From positions 110,591 through 174,590 of the forward strand of contig JBBQAQ010000002.1 in NCBI GenBank assembly GCA_038316435.1: a stretch of DNA of 64,000 bases, read 5' to 3'. The number at the start of each line of letters is the position of its first letter. Positions within the stretch are counted from its first letter, which is position 1. The translations under genes and the position numbers were made by a program. The notes beneath the pieces were generated by a model. The model was not told where the DNA came from. It did not search any database and worked only from the letters and a program-made list of their open reading frames with translations. This stretch comes from JACJXF01 sp038316435 (GTDB lineage Bacteria > Bacteroidota > Bacteroidia > Bacteroidales > GCA-2748055). This document shows positions 51,080 to 60,395 of the stretch, piece after piece.

Positions 51080-51850
51080 TTATTTTTTTCCCAACATCCA
51101 GAAAATACCGTATTGACAGTACTCCTCAAATCCAAGTTTTGAGTATACCGGGAAACCCAGTGGCGTAGCGTGAAGGACGAAATCCCTGCATCCCTCGGCA
51201 ATAAAAATATCAATTGCTGAAGCTGTTATCCATCTTCCAAATCCTTTTCCTCTTTCATTAAGCAGCGTTGAAACCATGTAAATTCCGGTTTCAGTATTTC
51301 GTTTATGAATCAGAATTGTCGAAAGAACCTTTTTGCCATTTTTAATACTAAAAAATCGATATGCAGGATCATGCAAGACATTCAGGAAAGTTTTAATGCT
51401 GAGTTCACGATGCGACATAATTTCGAGGTTTACCACATCAAGCCATAGTTTCAGGTCAGATTGGGTTTTAACTTCTTCAAAAATTAAGTCAGGAATTGGG
51501 GGCAAAAGTTTAAACGTTGTGTCGGTTCGCAGATGCATCCCACGCCAGAAATTTATTTTACGAACTCCATATTCTGCTGCAATATTCTCGAAATCAGGGT
51601 CATCTTCCAAGAGACGAAGCCGAAAATATGGAAGATTACCATTTTTAATCTGGCCAAAAATATCATTCAAACTGCTTTTTACCATTTTACCTCCGCCAAG
51701 AATGTAGCTTGGCCATGACAAATCAGCGTCGGAGATATACCGTGCGGAAGAAATTTGTCCGGTGTTGAATCCGGATTTAATCCCAAGATTCAAGTAAAAC
51801 GAATAAAGGTTTTCCCGGTTTTTCTCTTTAATAAGCTCAATTGTTTTCAT
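51080..51850 (-). CDS. GNAT-family N-acetyltransferase
   Basis: A 256-residue protein with an unassigned N-terminal half (residues 1-125) and a C-terminal GNAT fold: VSTLLNERGKGFGRWITASA holds the acyl-CoA pyrophosphate loop (RGKGFG), followed by FVLHATPLGFPVYSKLGFEE, the usual final strand and helix. It overlaps the adenylation gene by 14 bases and precedes the ACP gene by 12, so all three are coupled. It may use an acyl-ACP instead of acyl-CoA as donor. Acceptor unknown. Confidence 0.85.
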   Translation of the reverse strand: MKTIELIKEKNRENLYSFYLNLGIKSGFNTGQISSARYISDADLSWPSYILGGGKMVKSSLNDIFGQIKNGNLPYFRLRLLEDDPDFENIAAEYGVRKINFWRGMHLRTDTTFKLLPPIPDLIFEEVKTQSDLKLWLDVVNLEIMSHRELSIKTFLNVLHDPAYRFFSIKNGKKVLSTILIHKRNTETGIYMVSTLLNERGKGFGRWITASAIDIFIAEGCRDFVLHATPLGFPVYSKLGFEEYCQYGIFWMLGKK

Positions 51851-53363
51851 ACAGACTGGCTATTTCCGCAAGCTTCCTGCGGTCGGTTTTACCGCTCACC
51901 TGGATTGGTAATTCGCTTAAAAATATAATTTTTGAAGGGATCATATAAAAAGGTAAGACTTCGTTTAAATGTAAAAATAAGGGTTCCTGCGGCAATTCCT
52001 CTCCCCCGATAAATAAAAAAATATTTTGAACACCCTGAGTGTTTTTGATTGCAATAGCAGCGAGTGTCCGATTATCAAGCAGTTCCTGAACCTGGCTTTC
52101 AATCTCACCCAATTCAACCCGATAGCCTTGTATCTGCACTTGATTATCAATCCTGCCATGGTACATAAAATATCCATCTGAATCTACCGAAACCAGGTCG
52201 CCAGTGCGGTAATATTTTAAAGTACCTGAATCGGAGTTTAGATTTATAAATGAATTATTTGTCTTTTTCTCATCGTTCCAATAAGAAGTCATCAACTGAT
52301 TACCATTGAGACATAATTCGCCTTCTTCGCTACCTTCAACCTGATTTCCCTTGGCATTGATGACAGCATATTTAAAATCGCCAAAACTTTTTCCCAATGA
52401 AACCACACCACGATCTGATTTTCTCTGCGCCGGATCTGAATTAAAATTATACATGAGAGCATCTATCGTAGCTTCTGTAGGCCCGTATGCATTCTGAATC
52501 AGTGCATTGGGAACACATTTTGTCCATTCCTCAGTTATGCTAAGCGGAAGTGCCTCTCCCCCGAAAATACAACAACGGACAGAAGGCAGATGGATTCTAT
52601 CGAAATAAGAACGAAGAAAGGAAAGTGTAGAAGGAGTCATTTTTATGACTGTCAGCTCGTTATCGCGGATAAGTTTTAGTGCGTACAAGTATTTTATTTC
52701 ATCCTGAGGAACCGTATAAACCGAAGCTCCGGCGCATAATGCAACAAGGTAGCAGGGAACAGAGCCGTCGAAGGAAATATCGTACATTTGCAGAAACCGG
52801 TCTGTTTGCGTGTATTCCGGGCCAAAAGAGGTATACGACTTATAGAATGTGTCAAGGTTTCTGCGGTTTATTCTTACTCCTTTTGGATGCCCAGTGCTGC
52901 CGGAAGTAAATAGAACGTATGCATCAGATTCCCAGGATACTGAATTAGTGGGTATCTCAGATTTAAATTCCTTTAGACCTGTTGTATCTGTTAGGAGTTT
53001 TAAAGCTTCATTTTCCAATCCCATGTGATGGTCGGCATAAAAAATATGTTTCAATCCCATCTGGTTAATAATATCAGAATTTCTTTGAGCGGGGTTAAGC
53101 GGGTTAAGCGGGACAAAAGCCTTTCCTGAAATCCAGATTGCAACAATGGATGCATAAGCGTCTAAGCTATCCTGACTGAGGATTCCAATATATTTTTCCT
53201 GGTTTGAAATGTCAGTGTCAATGAATTTAGAAATTGTTGTAATTCTGTTTTGGAACTCACGATAGGAATATGATTTTCCCTTTATAAAAAAGGCAATATT
53301 ATAGGGATAGAGCGAAAAAATTTCCTTTAGTTTCTCAAGAATGTAAAACCTTTCTGGATTCAT
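51837..53363 (-). CDS. Stand-alone amino-acid/acyl adenylation enzyme (AMP-binding, DltA-like)
   Basis: A 508-residue adenylate-forming enzyme: A3 loop LFTSGSTGHPKG (151-162), A5 NAYGPTEATIDA, A7 YRTGDLV, A8 GRIDNQVQIQGYRVELGEIE and A10 Lys in QVSGKTDRRKL. The A8 form with RVELGEIE is that of amino-acid-activating NRPS domains and DltA rather than acyl-CoA ligases. It should activate an amino acid (or similar acid) with ATP and load it onto the ACP encoded two genes on. The dlt partners DltB and DltD are absent, so it is not a standard teichoic acid D-alanylation unit, which would also be odd in a Gram-negative. Specificity-code residues I cannot assign reliably. Confidence 0.9.
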   Translation of the reverse strand: MNPERFYILEKLKEIFSLYPYNIAFFIKGKSYSYREFQNRITTISKFIDTDISNQEKYIGILSQDSLDAYASIVAIWISGKAFVPLNPLNPAQRNSDIINQMGLKHIFYADHHMGLENEALKLLTDTTGLKEFKSEIPTNSVSWESDAYVLFTSGSTGHPKGVRINRRNLDTFYKSYTSFGPEYTQTDRFLQMYDISFDGSVPCYLVALCAGASVYTVPQDEIKYLYALKLIRDNELTVIKMTPSTLSFLRSYFDRIHLPSVRCCIFGGEALPLSITEEWTKCVPNALIQNAYGPTEATIDALMYNFNSDPAQRKSDRGVVSLGKSFGDFKYAVINAKGNQVEGSEEGELCLNGNQLMTSYWNDEKKTNNSFINLNSDSGTLKYYRTGDLVSVDSDGYFMYHGRIDNQVQIQGYRVELGEIESQVQELLDNRTLAAIAIKNTQGVQNIFLFIGGEELPQEPLFLHLNEVLPFYMIPSKIIFLSELPIQVSGKTDRRKLAEIASLYENN

Positions 53364-53414
53364 AAACTATGATATTTGCAGCCGATATCAAGGGTTGAAG
53401 ACAAAAATCAGTCT

Positions 53415-54457
53415 TCAGGGGATATTAGGCTTAGTACTTTCAAAAGTATAAATAAGATTTTTATAAAACTCAAGATCATGCTGAGGTTTTTGATAAATAT
53501 CGGGAATTGATTTGTTAGAAAAAGTTTGAAAATACAATAAACAAGCATCTCTCCAGTCTTCAGTACTTTTTTCCTGTTGTTCAATCAGCGACAAAACCAA
53601 CTCGAATCGCTCCTCATCAACAGAACCTCTAATTTTTCGCCATTTGGGTTCCATCCAATATACAGAATCGACTCCTGAATATAACTCAGCCATAACGGAT
53701 GTTTGGGGCATAGCACCGAAGAGAGGGTGAAAAGGTTCACGGGGCTGGAAATCGAGGAGTCCGTTTTTAACTTGTATCAGCACGTTTTTGCGAAATTTTC
53801 CGTTGAGGTTTTGAAATTCGCTATAAGCTTGTTTTGTAGGGTTGTCGGGGACATTCTGGTCATAAACAAAAGCCCTCCACATTACGATTCCGTTATTTGG
53901 GGTAAGAGCATCAGCGAGGATGTTTGCGCCATCGGCATGAGACCGGTTATAGTTTTGCGGTTCGGGTTGCCCTTCGGAGTTTGCTTTTACTAAGAATCCG
54001 CTGAAATCGGGGATGAGATGGTAGCTTTCGTGGGTTTTGGTTTTCCACCAGGAAATTACTTCAGTGTCATAGGGATCCGATCTCTTAAGGGATCCGATCC
54101 CTATAGGAGAGCTGAAACGAGCCGTCAGATAAACCTTTATATTCCAAGGTTTTAGCGCATAAGCAACCTTTGCAACCTTCATCCTTGCATCCGCATTAAT
54201 ATTGTTTAATACCACACCAAAATTTCCCTGTCCAAAAGTCCATTTAAGGCAGTCTGCAACTCACTTCCCGCCGCTTTTAACAATGGAGTTTTACCCTGAA
54301 TAATCCATCCTGCTATTTCTTGGTTATATCGCTCAAGAACCTTTTGATCCGAAATCTTATCGTACCTGAGCCAAAGACAATAGCCATCTTCTGCAGATAC
54401 TGAAACTGCGGCAATTATAATTAGCAGCGAAAAAGAAATCCTTAAAAAGGGGGTCAT
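53415..54457 (-). pseudogene. Decayed GH67 alpha-glucuronidase
   Basis: Two reading frames together form a shortened alpha-glucuronidase. The first (54457 to about 54230) has a signal peptide and the GH67 start EDGYCLWLRYDKI, then shifts frame near 54230-54240 into GNFGVVLNNINADARM. The second runs through IPDFSGFLVKANSEGQP, HADGANILADAL, MWRAFVYD, KNGLLDFQPREPFHPLFGAM and ends RDACLLYFQTFS...EFYKNL. Against a usual length near 680-720 residues only about 350 remain: one deletion at the frameshift and another in frame near 53680 (MAEL joined to YSGVDSVY). The acid Glu in NSEGQ and one base Asp (LLD) survive, but the second catalytic Glu, expected just after MAEL, is gone. Not functional. It once removed methylglucuronic acid from xylan fragments. 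Confidence 0.88.
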
Positions 54458-54579
54458 AAACTATTTTGGCGTTTTTTTTAAATTCAGAAATTTTGTAATT
54501 ACATCTTAAAAAATGATTCCTGTTTGAAACCGTTATCAATTCTTCATTTTCTGAGTTGCGATTTTCTGCAGGAACTTTT

Positions 54580-55593
54580 TCACCTCTTGACAATATTCCT
54601 TCCAAATCCTGCCTTCAGTATATAATAAAGATACTCTGTTTTAAGAATTGTCAGCGCAGATTTAGATGATTTCTCAAATGGAATTCTTTGAAAGTGAAAT
54701 GCCTGCTTCTCGTTTTTTAAACCGGCGGTCCCGAAAATTGCATCCGGACTATCTTCAAATATTGCATTTATTACTCTCACAGAAATACTATCGTCAGTAA
54801 ACGGGAATGCGAAAAATTTCATTGGGGGATCGAATCGCAGTCCAATATCTTCCATACTCGCAGTAACTTCAAATTTCATCTGCTCTTCATTCAAATCAGT
54901 AAACATCGGATGATCGTAACTATGCGCTCCTACATGGTGTCCCTTTTTCTGCAATTCGATAATTTCTGCAGCGGTTAGGTATGGCTTCACTTCTGCCAAA
55001 AATCGGGTAATATCAAAGCCTGTAACATCTGCAAGTGCATCTAGTTTACTTTTCTGAAGATACCTGACTTTAAGTATTGCAGTAATTGCTTTTCCGATTT
55101 CGAATGTGCCTATTTCAAGGATTTCCGCAATCTCTTTTTCCGGCAAAGATTGTGTGGGTGCATTAATTAGAATCTCACACAAAACACTGGCTTTATACCT
55201 GAAAAACATTGCCCGATTGTCAATAAATGCATTATTGAGAAAGAAAATGGCTTTTATCCCTTTGCGACTTAATATTGGTTCTATAACCTTAACTATTTCC
55301 CTAAGTCCATCATCAAAACTCAGTATGAATCCAGGTTTTGTACGTTTCTTAAGTTTCCCCGGAGCCCTTAATACCTCCGGAGGAAGTGGCTCAAAAAACC
55401 TACATAGTTCATCGATATCTTCTTCAAATTCTTTACTTGTGCGAATCTTGTACAAGTGCTTTAAATGTATTGGACTTTGATCGCTTACAGCATGAAACAT
55501 TGGGAAAATCATCTTCTGTCCCGATACCTGAATCATAGGTCTCAAAGGAATCAAAGGTGCTGCAAGTGATAATATCTGCCGGGCTTTGTCCAT
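54580..55593 (-). CDS. Polysaccharide deacetylase family protein
   Basis: A 337-residue NodB-homology protein. Motif 1 is SFDDG (92-96) with base and metal Asp, motif 2 HVGAHSYDHPMF with the metal His residues, and a leading MFHAVSD block. An all-helical insertion (about 120-200) lies between them. No signal peptide is evident, so it probably acts in the cytoplasm or on a lipid-linked intermediate. Its ATG overlaps the stop of the FemAB-like gene by one base. It likely removes an N-acetyl group from a sugar of a surface polysaccharide. Confidence 0.88.
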   Translation of the reverse strand: MDKARQILSLAAPLIPLRPMIQVSGQKMIFPMFHAVSDQSPIHLKHLYKIRTSKEFEEDIDELCRFFEPLPPEVLRAPGKLKKRTKPGFILSFDDGLREIVKVIEPILSRKGIKAIFFLNNAFIDNRAMFFRYKASVLCEILINAPTQSLPEKEIAEILEIGTFEIGKAITAILKVRYLQKSKLDALADVTGFDITRFLAEVKPYLTAAEIIELQKKGHHVGAHSYDHPMFTDLNEEQMKFEVTASMEDIGLRFDPPMKFFAFPFTDDSISVRVINAIFEDSPDAIFGTAGLKNEKQAFHFQRIPFEKSSKSALTILKTEYLYYILKAGFGRNIVKR

Positions 55594-56492
55594 CAGGATT
55601 TTCTGAATTTATTCAGGGGAAATGGAAGCCTGTTGATCCTGACTGTTGGATATGGGTAATTCACTGCTGCAAATCCCTCGAAAAAGCGTGCAAGACCCTG
55701 AATGTTAGACCCTTCAAAGTCCAATACCAAGGAACTTCCTGCAAATTTCTGAATAACAACATCTATAATCGCAAACATCGCTTTTTTCTCTTTTCCAGTT
55801 GGATTTGAAACGGGGATGAGATAGTAAATTCTTTTCTGATGATAAACGAAAAACACTGCAGCACAGGTTTTGTTTTCAAAAGTAGCTTTACATATAAAAC
55901 CTTTCCCAAACACAAGAACTGCGGAAACAAATTCAATAATTTTTTTCGGGGGAATTCGCTTCCGATTTAATCCTGTATTCTCTGTTTTCAGATGAACCAG
56001 CTCTTCAACAGTACCATCGAAACTAATGCTTAAACCCAAGGCTTTCTTTAGATTTCTTCGGGTGTTGGAGGTATATTCATTCTCCAGATATTCGTATCCC
56101 GGATTAAGATCTAATTCGAAATTATTATTGATTTTTAATTGCGTTTCGCTACTTTCAAAAAAGTTGTTAAAATTTAGATTAAGTGCGATGTACTTATATT
56201 GTGCAGGGATATGCTCCAGAAATGTTTTAATTTTTCCCCCTGAAATAGTATGTGTCGAAAAAACGCCTAATTGCTGTGCATATACTGGTTGCATGATATA
56301 ATTTATTCCGTATTTCTTCTTTACGGGGAGAGGCATAACCGCTGAATAATTATCTTCTTCCAATCCACACCAACCGGGAGAAACCAGATCAAGATACCAA
56401 CTTAACGCATATACAAATGTCGGTTGGGCATTGTTGATGCAATTATCCCAGGCATTTCTGTCGATTTCGGAATTTTGTAAAAAGCGTATCAT
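55593..56492 (-). CDS. FemAB/GNAT-like transferase
   Basis: A 299-residue protein of the FemAB-like, double-GNAT type: WDNCINNAQPTFVYALSWYL near the start, GINYIMQPVYAQQLGVFS, the central NTRRNLKKALGLSI and the C-terminal VLDFEGSNIQGLARFFEGF (the last is typical for FemAB-like proteins of polysaccharide clusters). FemAB enzymes transfer amino acids, usually from aminoacyl-tRNA, to amino groups of cell-wall precursors. Here an ACP-bound aminoacyl donor is conceivable. Both ends overlap the neighbouring deacetylase genes by one base, so the three are one coupled unit. Confidence 0.85.
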   Translation of the reverse strand: MIRFLQNSEIDRNAWDNCINNAQPTFVYALSWYLDLVSPGWCGLEEDNYSAVMPLPVKKKYGINYIMQPVYAQQLGVFSTHTISGGKIKTFLEHIPAQYKYIALNLNFNNFFESSETQLKINNNFELDLNPGYEYLENEYTSNTRRNLKKALGLSISFDGTVEELVHLKTENTGLNRKRIPPKKIIEFVSAVLVFGKGFICKATFENKTCAAVFFVYHQKRIYYLIPVSNPTGKEKKAMFAIIDVVIQKFAGSSLVLDFEGSNIQGLARFFEGFAAVNYPYPTVRINRLPFPLNKFRKS

Positions 56493-57805
56493 CAGGATTT
56501 ACTTTTCAGGGTTTCCAGCATTTGTATATACACATCTCTCCACCCTTCCCACTCTCCATAATTGCTCAGACTGTCATTATGCCAGATCGGAATAAACCAT
56601 CCACCGGCCCTTTCAACAATGCTAACATAAGAATTTATAATGTCCATGCTTTCTTCCGGCACTTTATGCAGATAATCTTTTAGTGTTCTATCCATAAGAG
56701 TTACCGGCCAGACTTTTAAACTGGTTTTTTCTTCATTCCGTAAATCATAGAAATAAAAGGGTGTACAAACTCCTGCTCTGAATCCTGGCTGACCCGGATA
56801 TCCCATGGAGTAATCATTTTGAACGCCAAGCCGGATGAGGTTTCTGTATGTAAAGGGAAGCTTAATCTTCAAGAAATGTTGTCGGGAATTTTTCAGGGGA
56901 TATGAAACCAGTTCTGAAAGTGTTTTATACTCTTTACTCAGGATTGAAAAACTGTGATTTGATCTGAATGATGGATGAATTCCCACTTGATAATCACGAG
57001 AAAAGGTATTTACAAGCGACATCCATTCCTGATTTCGGGGAGAGGTATTTGGATCATGTAAACCAGGTTTTCCCGAGAGGAAAAACATAAGCAATTTCTC
57101 CGGAAACTCCCTGTGAATCTCACGAATCGAATTAAATGTAAAGTACGGATCAACATCTTCACCTTTGAGAACTTTAGTTCTTTTACTTAAATCTTTGCCA
57201 TTAATTAATGATTTTGCAAGTCCACCAACAGTTCTGTAAAATCCTTTATTGCGAAATGCCCATGCATTATCAATATCTATGCTAGTCATCCAATGAAAGC
57301 GGTTTTTCTTTGTTTTTAAAGTGGGATAAAAACTACGTAAAACTTCTCCTAATTTAATTGTCCACAGGTTTACTACCGGAAGATCCAAAAAACCGGCTTT
57401 AAACGCTAGTGATTCACGGGCAGGAAACCGACCATAATGATCTTGTGAATAATCCAGATATTCTTCGTAGCGACTCATCATCCAGAAAGATGCGGAAAAG
57501 ATATCAAACGGAACTGTCCGTTCTGTTTCATCAGCAAAAAGCACGGCAAGTCCATCCCAAACGCTGGTTTCAATACTTCTGCCAGAAATACCATTTTCAC
57601 TAAGTAAGCCAGCCGGACGAATGCACAGTTTTCCTTTTAGATCTCTTCCTGAATAATAAACCTTCGCCCCTTCAAAGGATTCTGCTTCCTCTAAACTCAA
57701 AGTATACCGCATCTTTAACCCAAGCAGATCGACTAACAGATAATTAAAAATGTAGTTTGACCTATTAGTCTGAATTTCACTGTATATGAGGATTTCGTCG
57801 TTCAT
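56492..57805 (-). CDS. Polysaccharide deacetylase-like protein with N-terminal DUF7033-type region
   Basis: A 437-residue protein. The N-terminal about 110 residues (YIFNYLLVDLLGLKMRYTLS, KVYYSGRDLKGKLCIRP) match a region commonly fused to deacetylases in Bacteroidota. FDIFSASFWMMSRYEEY, WMTSIDIDNAW (deacetylase Asp pair in place of SFDDG), MFFLSGKPGLHDPN, VGIHPSFRSNHSF and IPIWHNDSLSNYGEWEGWRD follow. It probably deacetylates or otherwise acts on a surface glycan precursor. Starts one base inside the mutS2 stop and ends one base inside the FemAB-like start. Confidence 0.85.
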   Translation of the reverse strand: MNDEILIYSEIQTNRSNYIFNYLLVDLLGLKMRYTLSLEEAESFEGAKVYYSGRDLKGKLCIRPAGLLSENGISGRSIETSVWDGLAVLFADETERTVPFDIFSASFWMMSRYEEYLDYSQDHYGRFPARESLAFKAGFLDLPVVNLWTIKLGEVLRSFYPTLKTKKNRFHWMTSIDIDNAWAFRNKGFYRTVGGLAKSLINGKDLSKRTKVLKGEDVDPYFTFNSIREIHREFPEKLLMFFLSGKPGLHDPNTSPRNQEWMSLVNTFSRDYQVGIHPSFRSNHSFSILSKEYKTLSELVSYPLKNSRQHFLKIKLPFTYRNLIRLGVQNDYSMGYPGQPGFRAGVCTPFYFYDLRNEEKTSLKVWPVTLMDRTLKDYLHKVPEESMDIINSYVSIVERAGGWFIPIWHNDSLSNYGEWEGWRDVYIQMLETLKSKS

Positions 57806-60288
57806 TATATTTCCAGTCTGACAAGTGTGATTCCTGAGCCTCCCCTTTCAATATGCTCATCTCCAAACCATTCCACCATATTGTTTACCTTAAGTTGCTG
57901 GCGGATTATTTCCCTCAGAATTCCGTTGCCTTTGCCATGCAATATACGAAGTTCTCGGCGTTGAACCATGATGGCTTCATCGATAAACTCGGCAAGTATC
58001 TGCAAAGCATCCTCGGCCCGTTTTCCGCGAAGGTCAATATCTGCACGAAACGACATTTTTCTTTCGCTAACGTTCCAATCGCCCAGATCGCTTGCTGTAA
58101 ATACTTTCCGTGCTAGTTCCTTATGTTTTTCGGGGGATATTTTTACCAATTTCGATACTTCAACGCTTGTTTGAATGTTTCCAAATGCAATCAGGAATTT
58201 CTTCCCGCTGATTTTTAAAACCTGCCCGGGAGTTTCCTGTCCGTTCATTAATACAAAATCACCTGTTTTAATCTGAGAATCAAACTTTTCGTTAGCTGAA
58301 GGTTTCCTGATTATTTTGGGTCTTTTCGTTAACAGCGATTCTTCCCGTTTTTTAAGATCTTCCAGCTTTTTCTGAAGTTCATCTTTTTCTTGATCTATCT
58401 TTTCAACTTCCTGTCTGAAATTTTCAAGTTTCTGCCTTGCTGCTTTAGTTTTAAGCTTGTCAGCATCCGCTTCACGAATCTCTCTGATTGTATTTTCAAT
58501 CTGCTTATTTGCTCCCGCTAAAATTTCTGAGGCTTTTTGTTTTGCTTCCTGAAGAATTCGCTTTCTGAGCTTTTCACTGTCATTGAGTTCTTTATCATAC
58601 TGTTCAACCAAACCTCCAAGGCGTTTTTCAGAAACGCGGATCCTGTCACGTTTGTTTTCCCAGTACTTTTTATCGCGGATAATATCTCTCAAGTGCTTGT
58701 CAAAATCAATATGATCCTGACCTACACGTTCTTTTGCTTTTTGAAGTATCTCTTCAGGAAGACCGATTTTTCGTGCAATTTCGAAGGCAAATGAACTTCC
58801 TGGCCGGCCTATGGCAAGTTTGAATATTGGTCTGATTTTTTCTGTATCGAAGAGCATAGCGCCATTGATAATTCCATCTGCTGAAGCTGCAAAATGTTTC
58901 AGGTTGGTATAATGAGTTGTGATCACTCCAAAACTACCTGAATCATTAAGATTCTCAAGCACTGCTTCAGCAATTGCGCCACCAATCATAGGCTCAGTGC
59001 CAGTTCCGAATTCATCTATCAACACAAGCGTGTGCGAATCAGCATACCTCAGAAAAAATTTCATGTTAAACAGATGGCTGCTGTATGTGCTTAGATCATT
59101 TTCGAGGGATTGTTCATCACCAATGTCGATAAAAAATCGGTCGAATATGCCAAATCTTGAACCCTCCCGCACAGGCACGAGAAACCCGCATTGATACATG
59201 TATTGAAGGAGTCCAACGGTTTTCAGACAGACCGATTTCCCTCCGGCATTCGGTCCGGAAATCAAAAGTATGCGGCTTTGTTTCTTAAGTTCAATATCAA
59301 GTGGAACTACCTCAGCCTCTTTGCCTGATTCACGGAATGAGAGTTGCAGCAATGGGTGTAACGCCTGTTCCCACTGGATTTCAGGCTCATCAACTAGTGG
59401 CAGACGAATAGCATTTATCGATACGGCAAGCTTAGCCCTTGCACGACAGGCATCCACCTCTGCAAGAAATGAATGCGCAATAATGAGCTCTTCAATATAT
59501 GGCCTTACGAAATCGGTAAAAATGATGAGAATTTTGATGATTTCGCGTCGCTCGGCATTCTCCAATTCACGAAGTTCATTGTTTGCCTCAACAATTTCAG
59601 CAGGTTCAACATATGCAGTTTTTCCGGTGCCTGATTCATCATGAATGTAACCTGCAATTCTCCTCTTGTTTGTGGCAAGAACAGGTATTACCGGCCTTCC
59701 GTTTCGTATTGCCAATGTGGCGTCTTCCTCTACCCATCCCTCTGACTGAGCCTTACGGAGTATAGCGCTTAACCGTTTTGAAATACTTGATTGCTTCGAC
59801 AAAAGTTCATGACGTATGCTCTGAAGTTCATGAGAAGCATTGTCTTTAATTTTTCCATTCTTGTTAAGAATAGTGTTAATTCTATCCGTAACCGTAGGAA
59901 ATAACTTTACCTCACTGGCCATTATTTTAAGAGCCGGGTAAAGGTTTTTATCATCATTTTTAAGAAACAGGAGTATGGCTTTTACAGATTCCAAGGCTCT
60001 TCGAAGATCAAATACTTCAACCTCCTCCATAAATGTTCCTTCGATTCGTGCCTTACTGAGTAATCGGGAGATATCGATAAAATGATCAATTGGAAAATCG
60101 ATTCCGTTGATGAGAATTTTCCTGAATTCTTCTGTCTGGTCGAGACGAAGATTAAGTTTCTCATGATCCGTAAGCATTCCAAGACCGTCAATAATTTTGC
60201 GACCCGGTTCAAACAGACAATAATTTCTTGCCAGTTCGCGGATGCGGTCGAAACCAATTTTTGACTCGAAAGATTCAGGGTAAATCAA
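57805..60288 (-). CDS. mutS2: Endonuclease MutS2
   Basis: An 827-residue MutS2: MutS core and clamp helices (1-310), ATPase domain with Walker A LLISGPNAGGKSVCLK and LVLIDEFGTGTEP, a coiled coil (about 520-640, Lys/Glu-rich), a small KOW-like segment and the C-terminal Smr nuclease domain (DLRGKRAEDAL, LRILHGKGNGILR). It lacks the mismatch-binding domain of MutS1. MutS2 suppresses recombination and, in some bacteria, acts on collided ribosomes. It heads the run of envelope genes with one-base overlap to the next, so these may be partly driven from its promoter. Confidence 0.95.
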   Translation of the reverse strand: MIYPESFESKIGFDRIRELARNYCLFEPGRKIIDGLGMLTDHEKLNLRLDQTEEFRKILINGIDFPIDHFIDISRLLSKARIEGTFMEEVEVFDLRRALESVKAILLFLKNDDKNLYPALKIMASEVKLFPTVTDRINTILNKNGKIKDNASHELQSIRHELLSKQSSISKRLSAILRKAQSEGWVEEDATLAIRNGRPVIPVLATNKRRIAGYIHDESGTGKTAYVEPAEIVEANNELRELENAERREIIKILIIFTDFVRPYIEELIIAHSFLAEVDACRARAKLAVSINAIRLPLVDEPEIQWEQALHPLLQLSFRESGKEAEVVPLDIELKKQSRILLISGPNAGGKSVCLKTVGLLQYMYQCGFLVPVREGSRFGIFDRFFIDIGDEQSLENDLSTYSSHLFNMKFFLRYADSHTLVLIDEFGTGTEPMIGGAIAEAVLENLNDSGSFGVITTHYTNLKHFAASADGIINGAMLFDTEKIRPIFKLAIGRPGSSFAFEIARKIGLPEEILQKAKERVGQDHIDFDKHLRDIIRDKKYWENKRDRIRVSEKRLGGLVEQYDKELNDSEKLRKRILQEAKQKASEILAGANKQIENTIREIREADADKLKTKAARQKLENFRQEVEKIDQEKDELQKKLEDLKKREESLLTKRPKIIRKPSANEKFDSQIKTGDFVLMNGQETPGQVLKISGKKFLIAFGNIQTSVEVSKLVKISPEKHKELARKVFTASDLGDWNVSERKMSFRADIDLRGKRAEDALQILAEFIDEAIMVQRRELRILHGKGNGILREIIRQQLKVNNMVEWFGDEHIERGGSGITLVRLEI

Positions 60289-60308
60289 AGGTCGTGCTAG
60301 TTTTGAAG

Positions 60309-60316
60309 CAAAGTTA
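60309..60316 (-). promoter_or_regulatory. -7 box of mutS2
   Basis: On the minus strand TAACTTTGC matches TAnnTTTG(C) and would give a short leader of about 15 bases before the mutS2 ATG. A -33 TTG is not evident. Confidence 0.5.
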
Positions 60317-60395
60317 GAATAAAAAAAATAATATGATTATTTGGAAACCTTGTATTAGGCTAAGTCTGGCATAACTGGTTCACACTTAAGCTTTA

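Noticed and set aside
51837..53363. D-alanylation (dlt) operon
   Set aside because: The adenylation enzyme is DltA-like, but DltB and DltD are absent and the organism appears Gram-negative.
54050..54110. GGATCCGATC short repeat within the GH67 remnant as an insertion
   Set aside because: The translation across it (SSPIGIGSLKRSDPYDTEV) still follows the GH67 pattern, so nothing was inserted.
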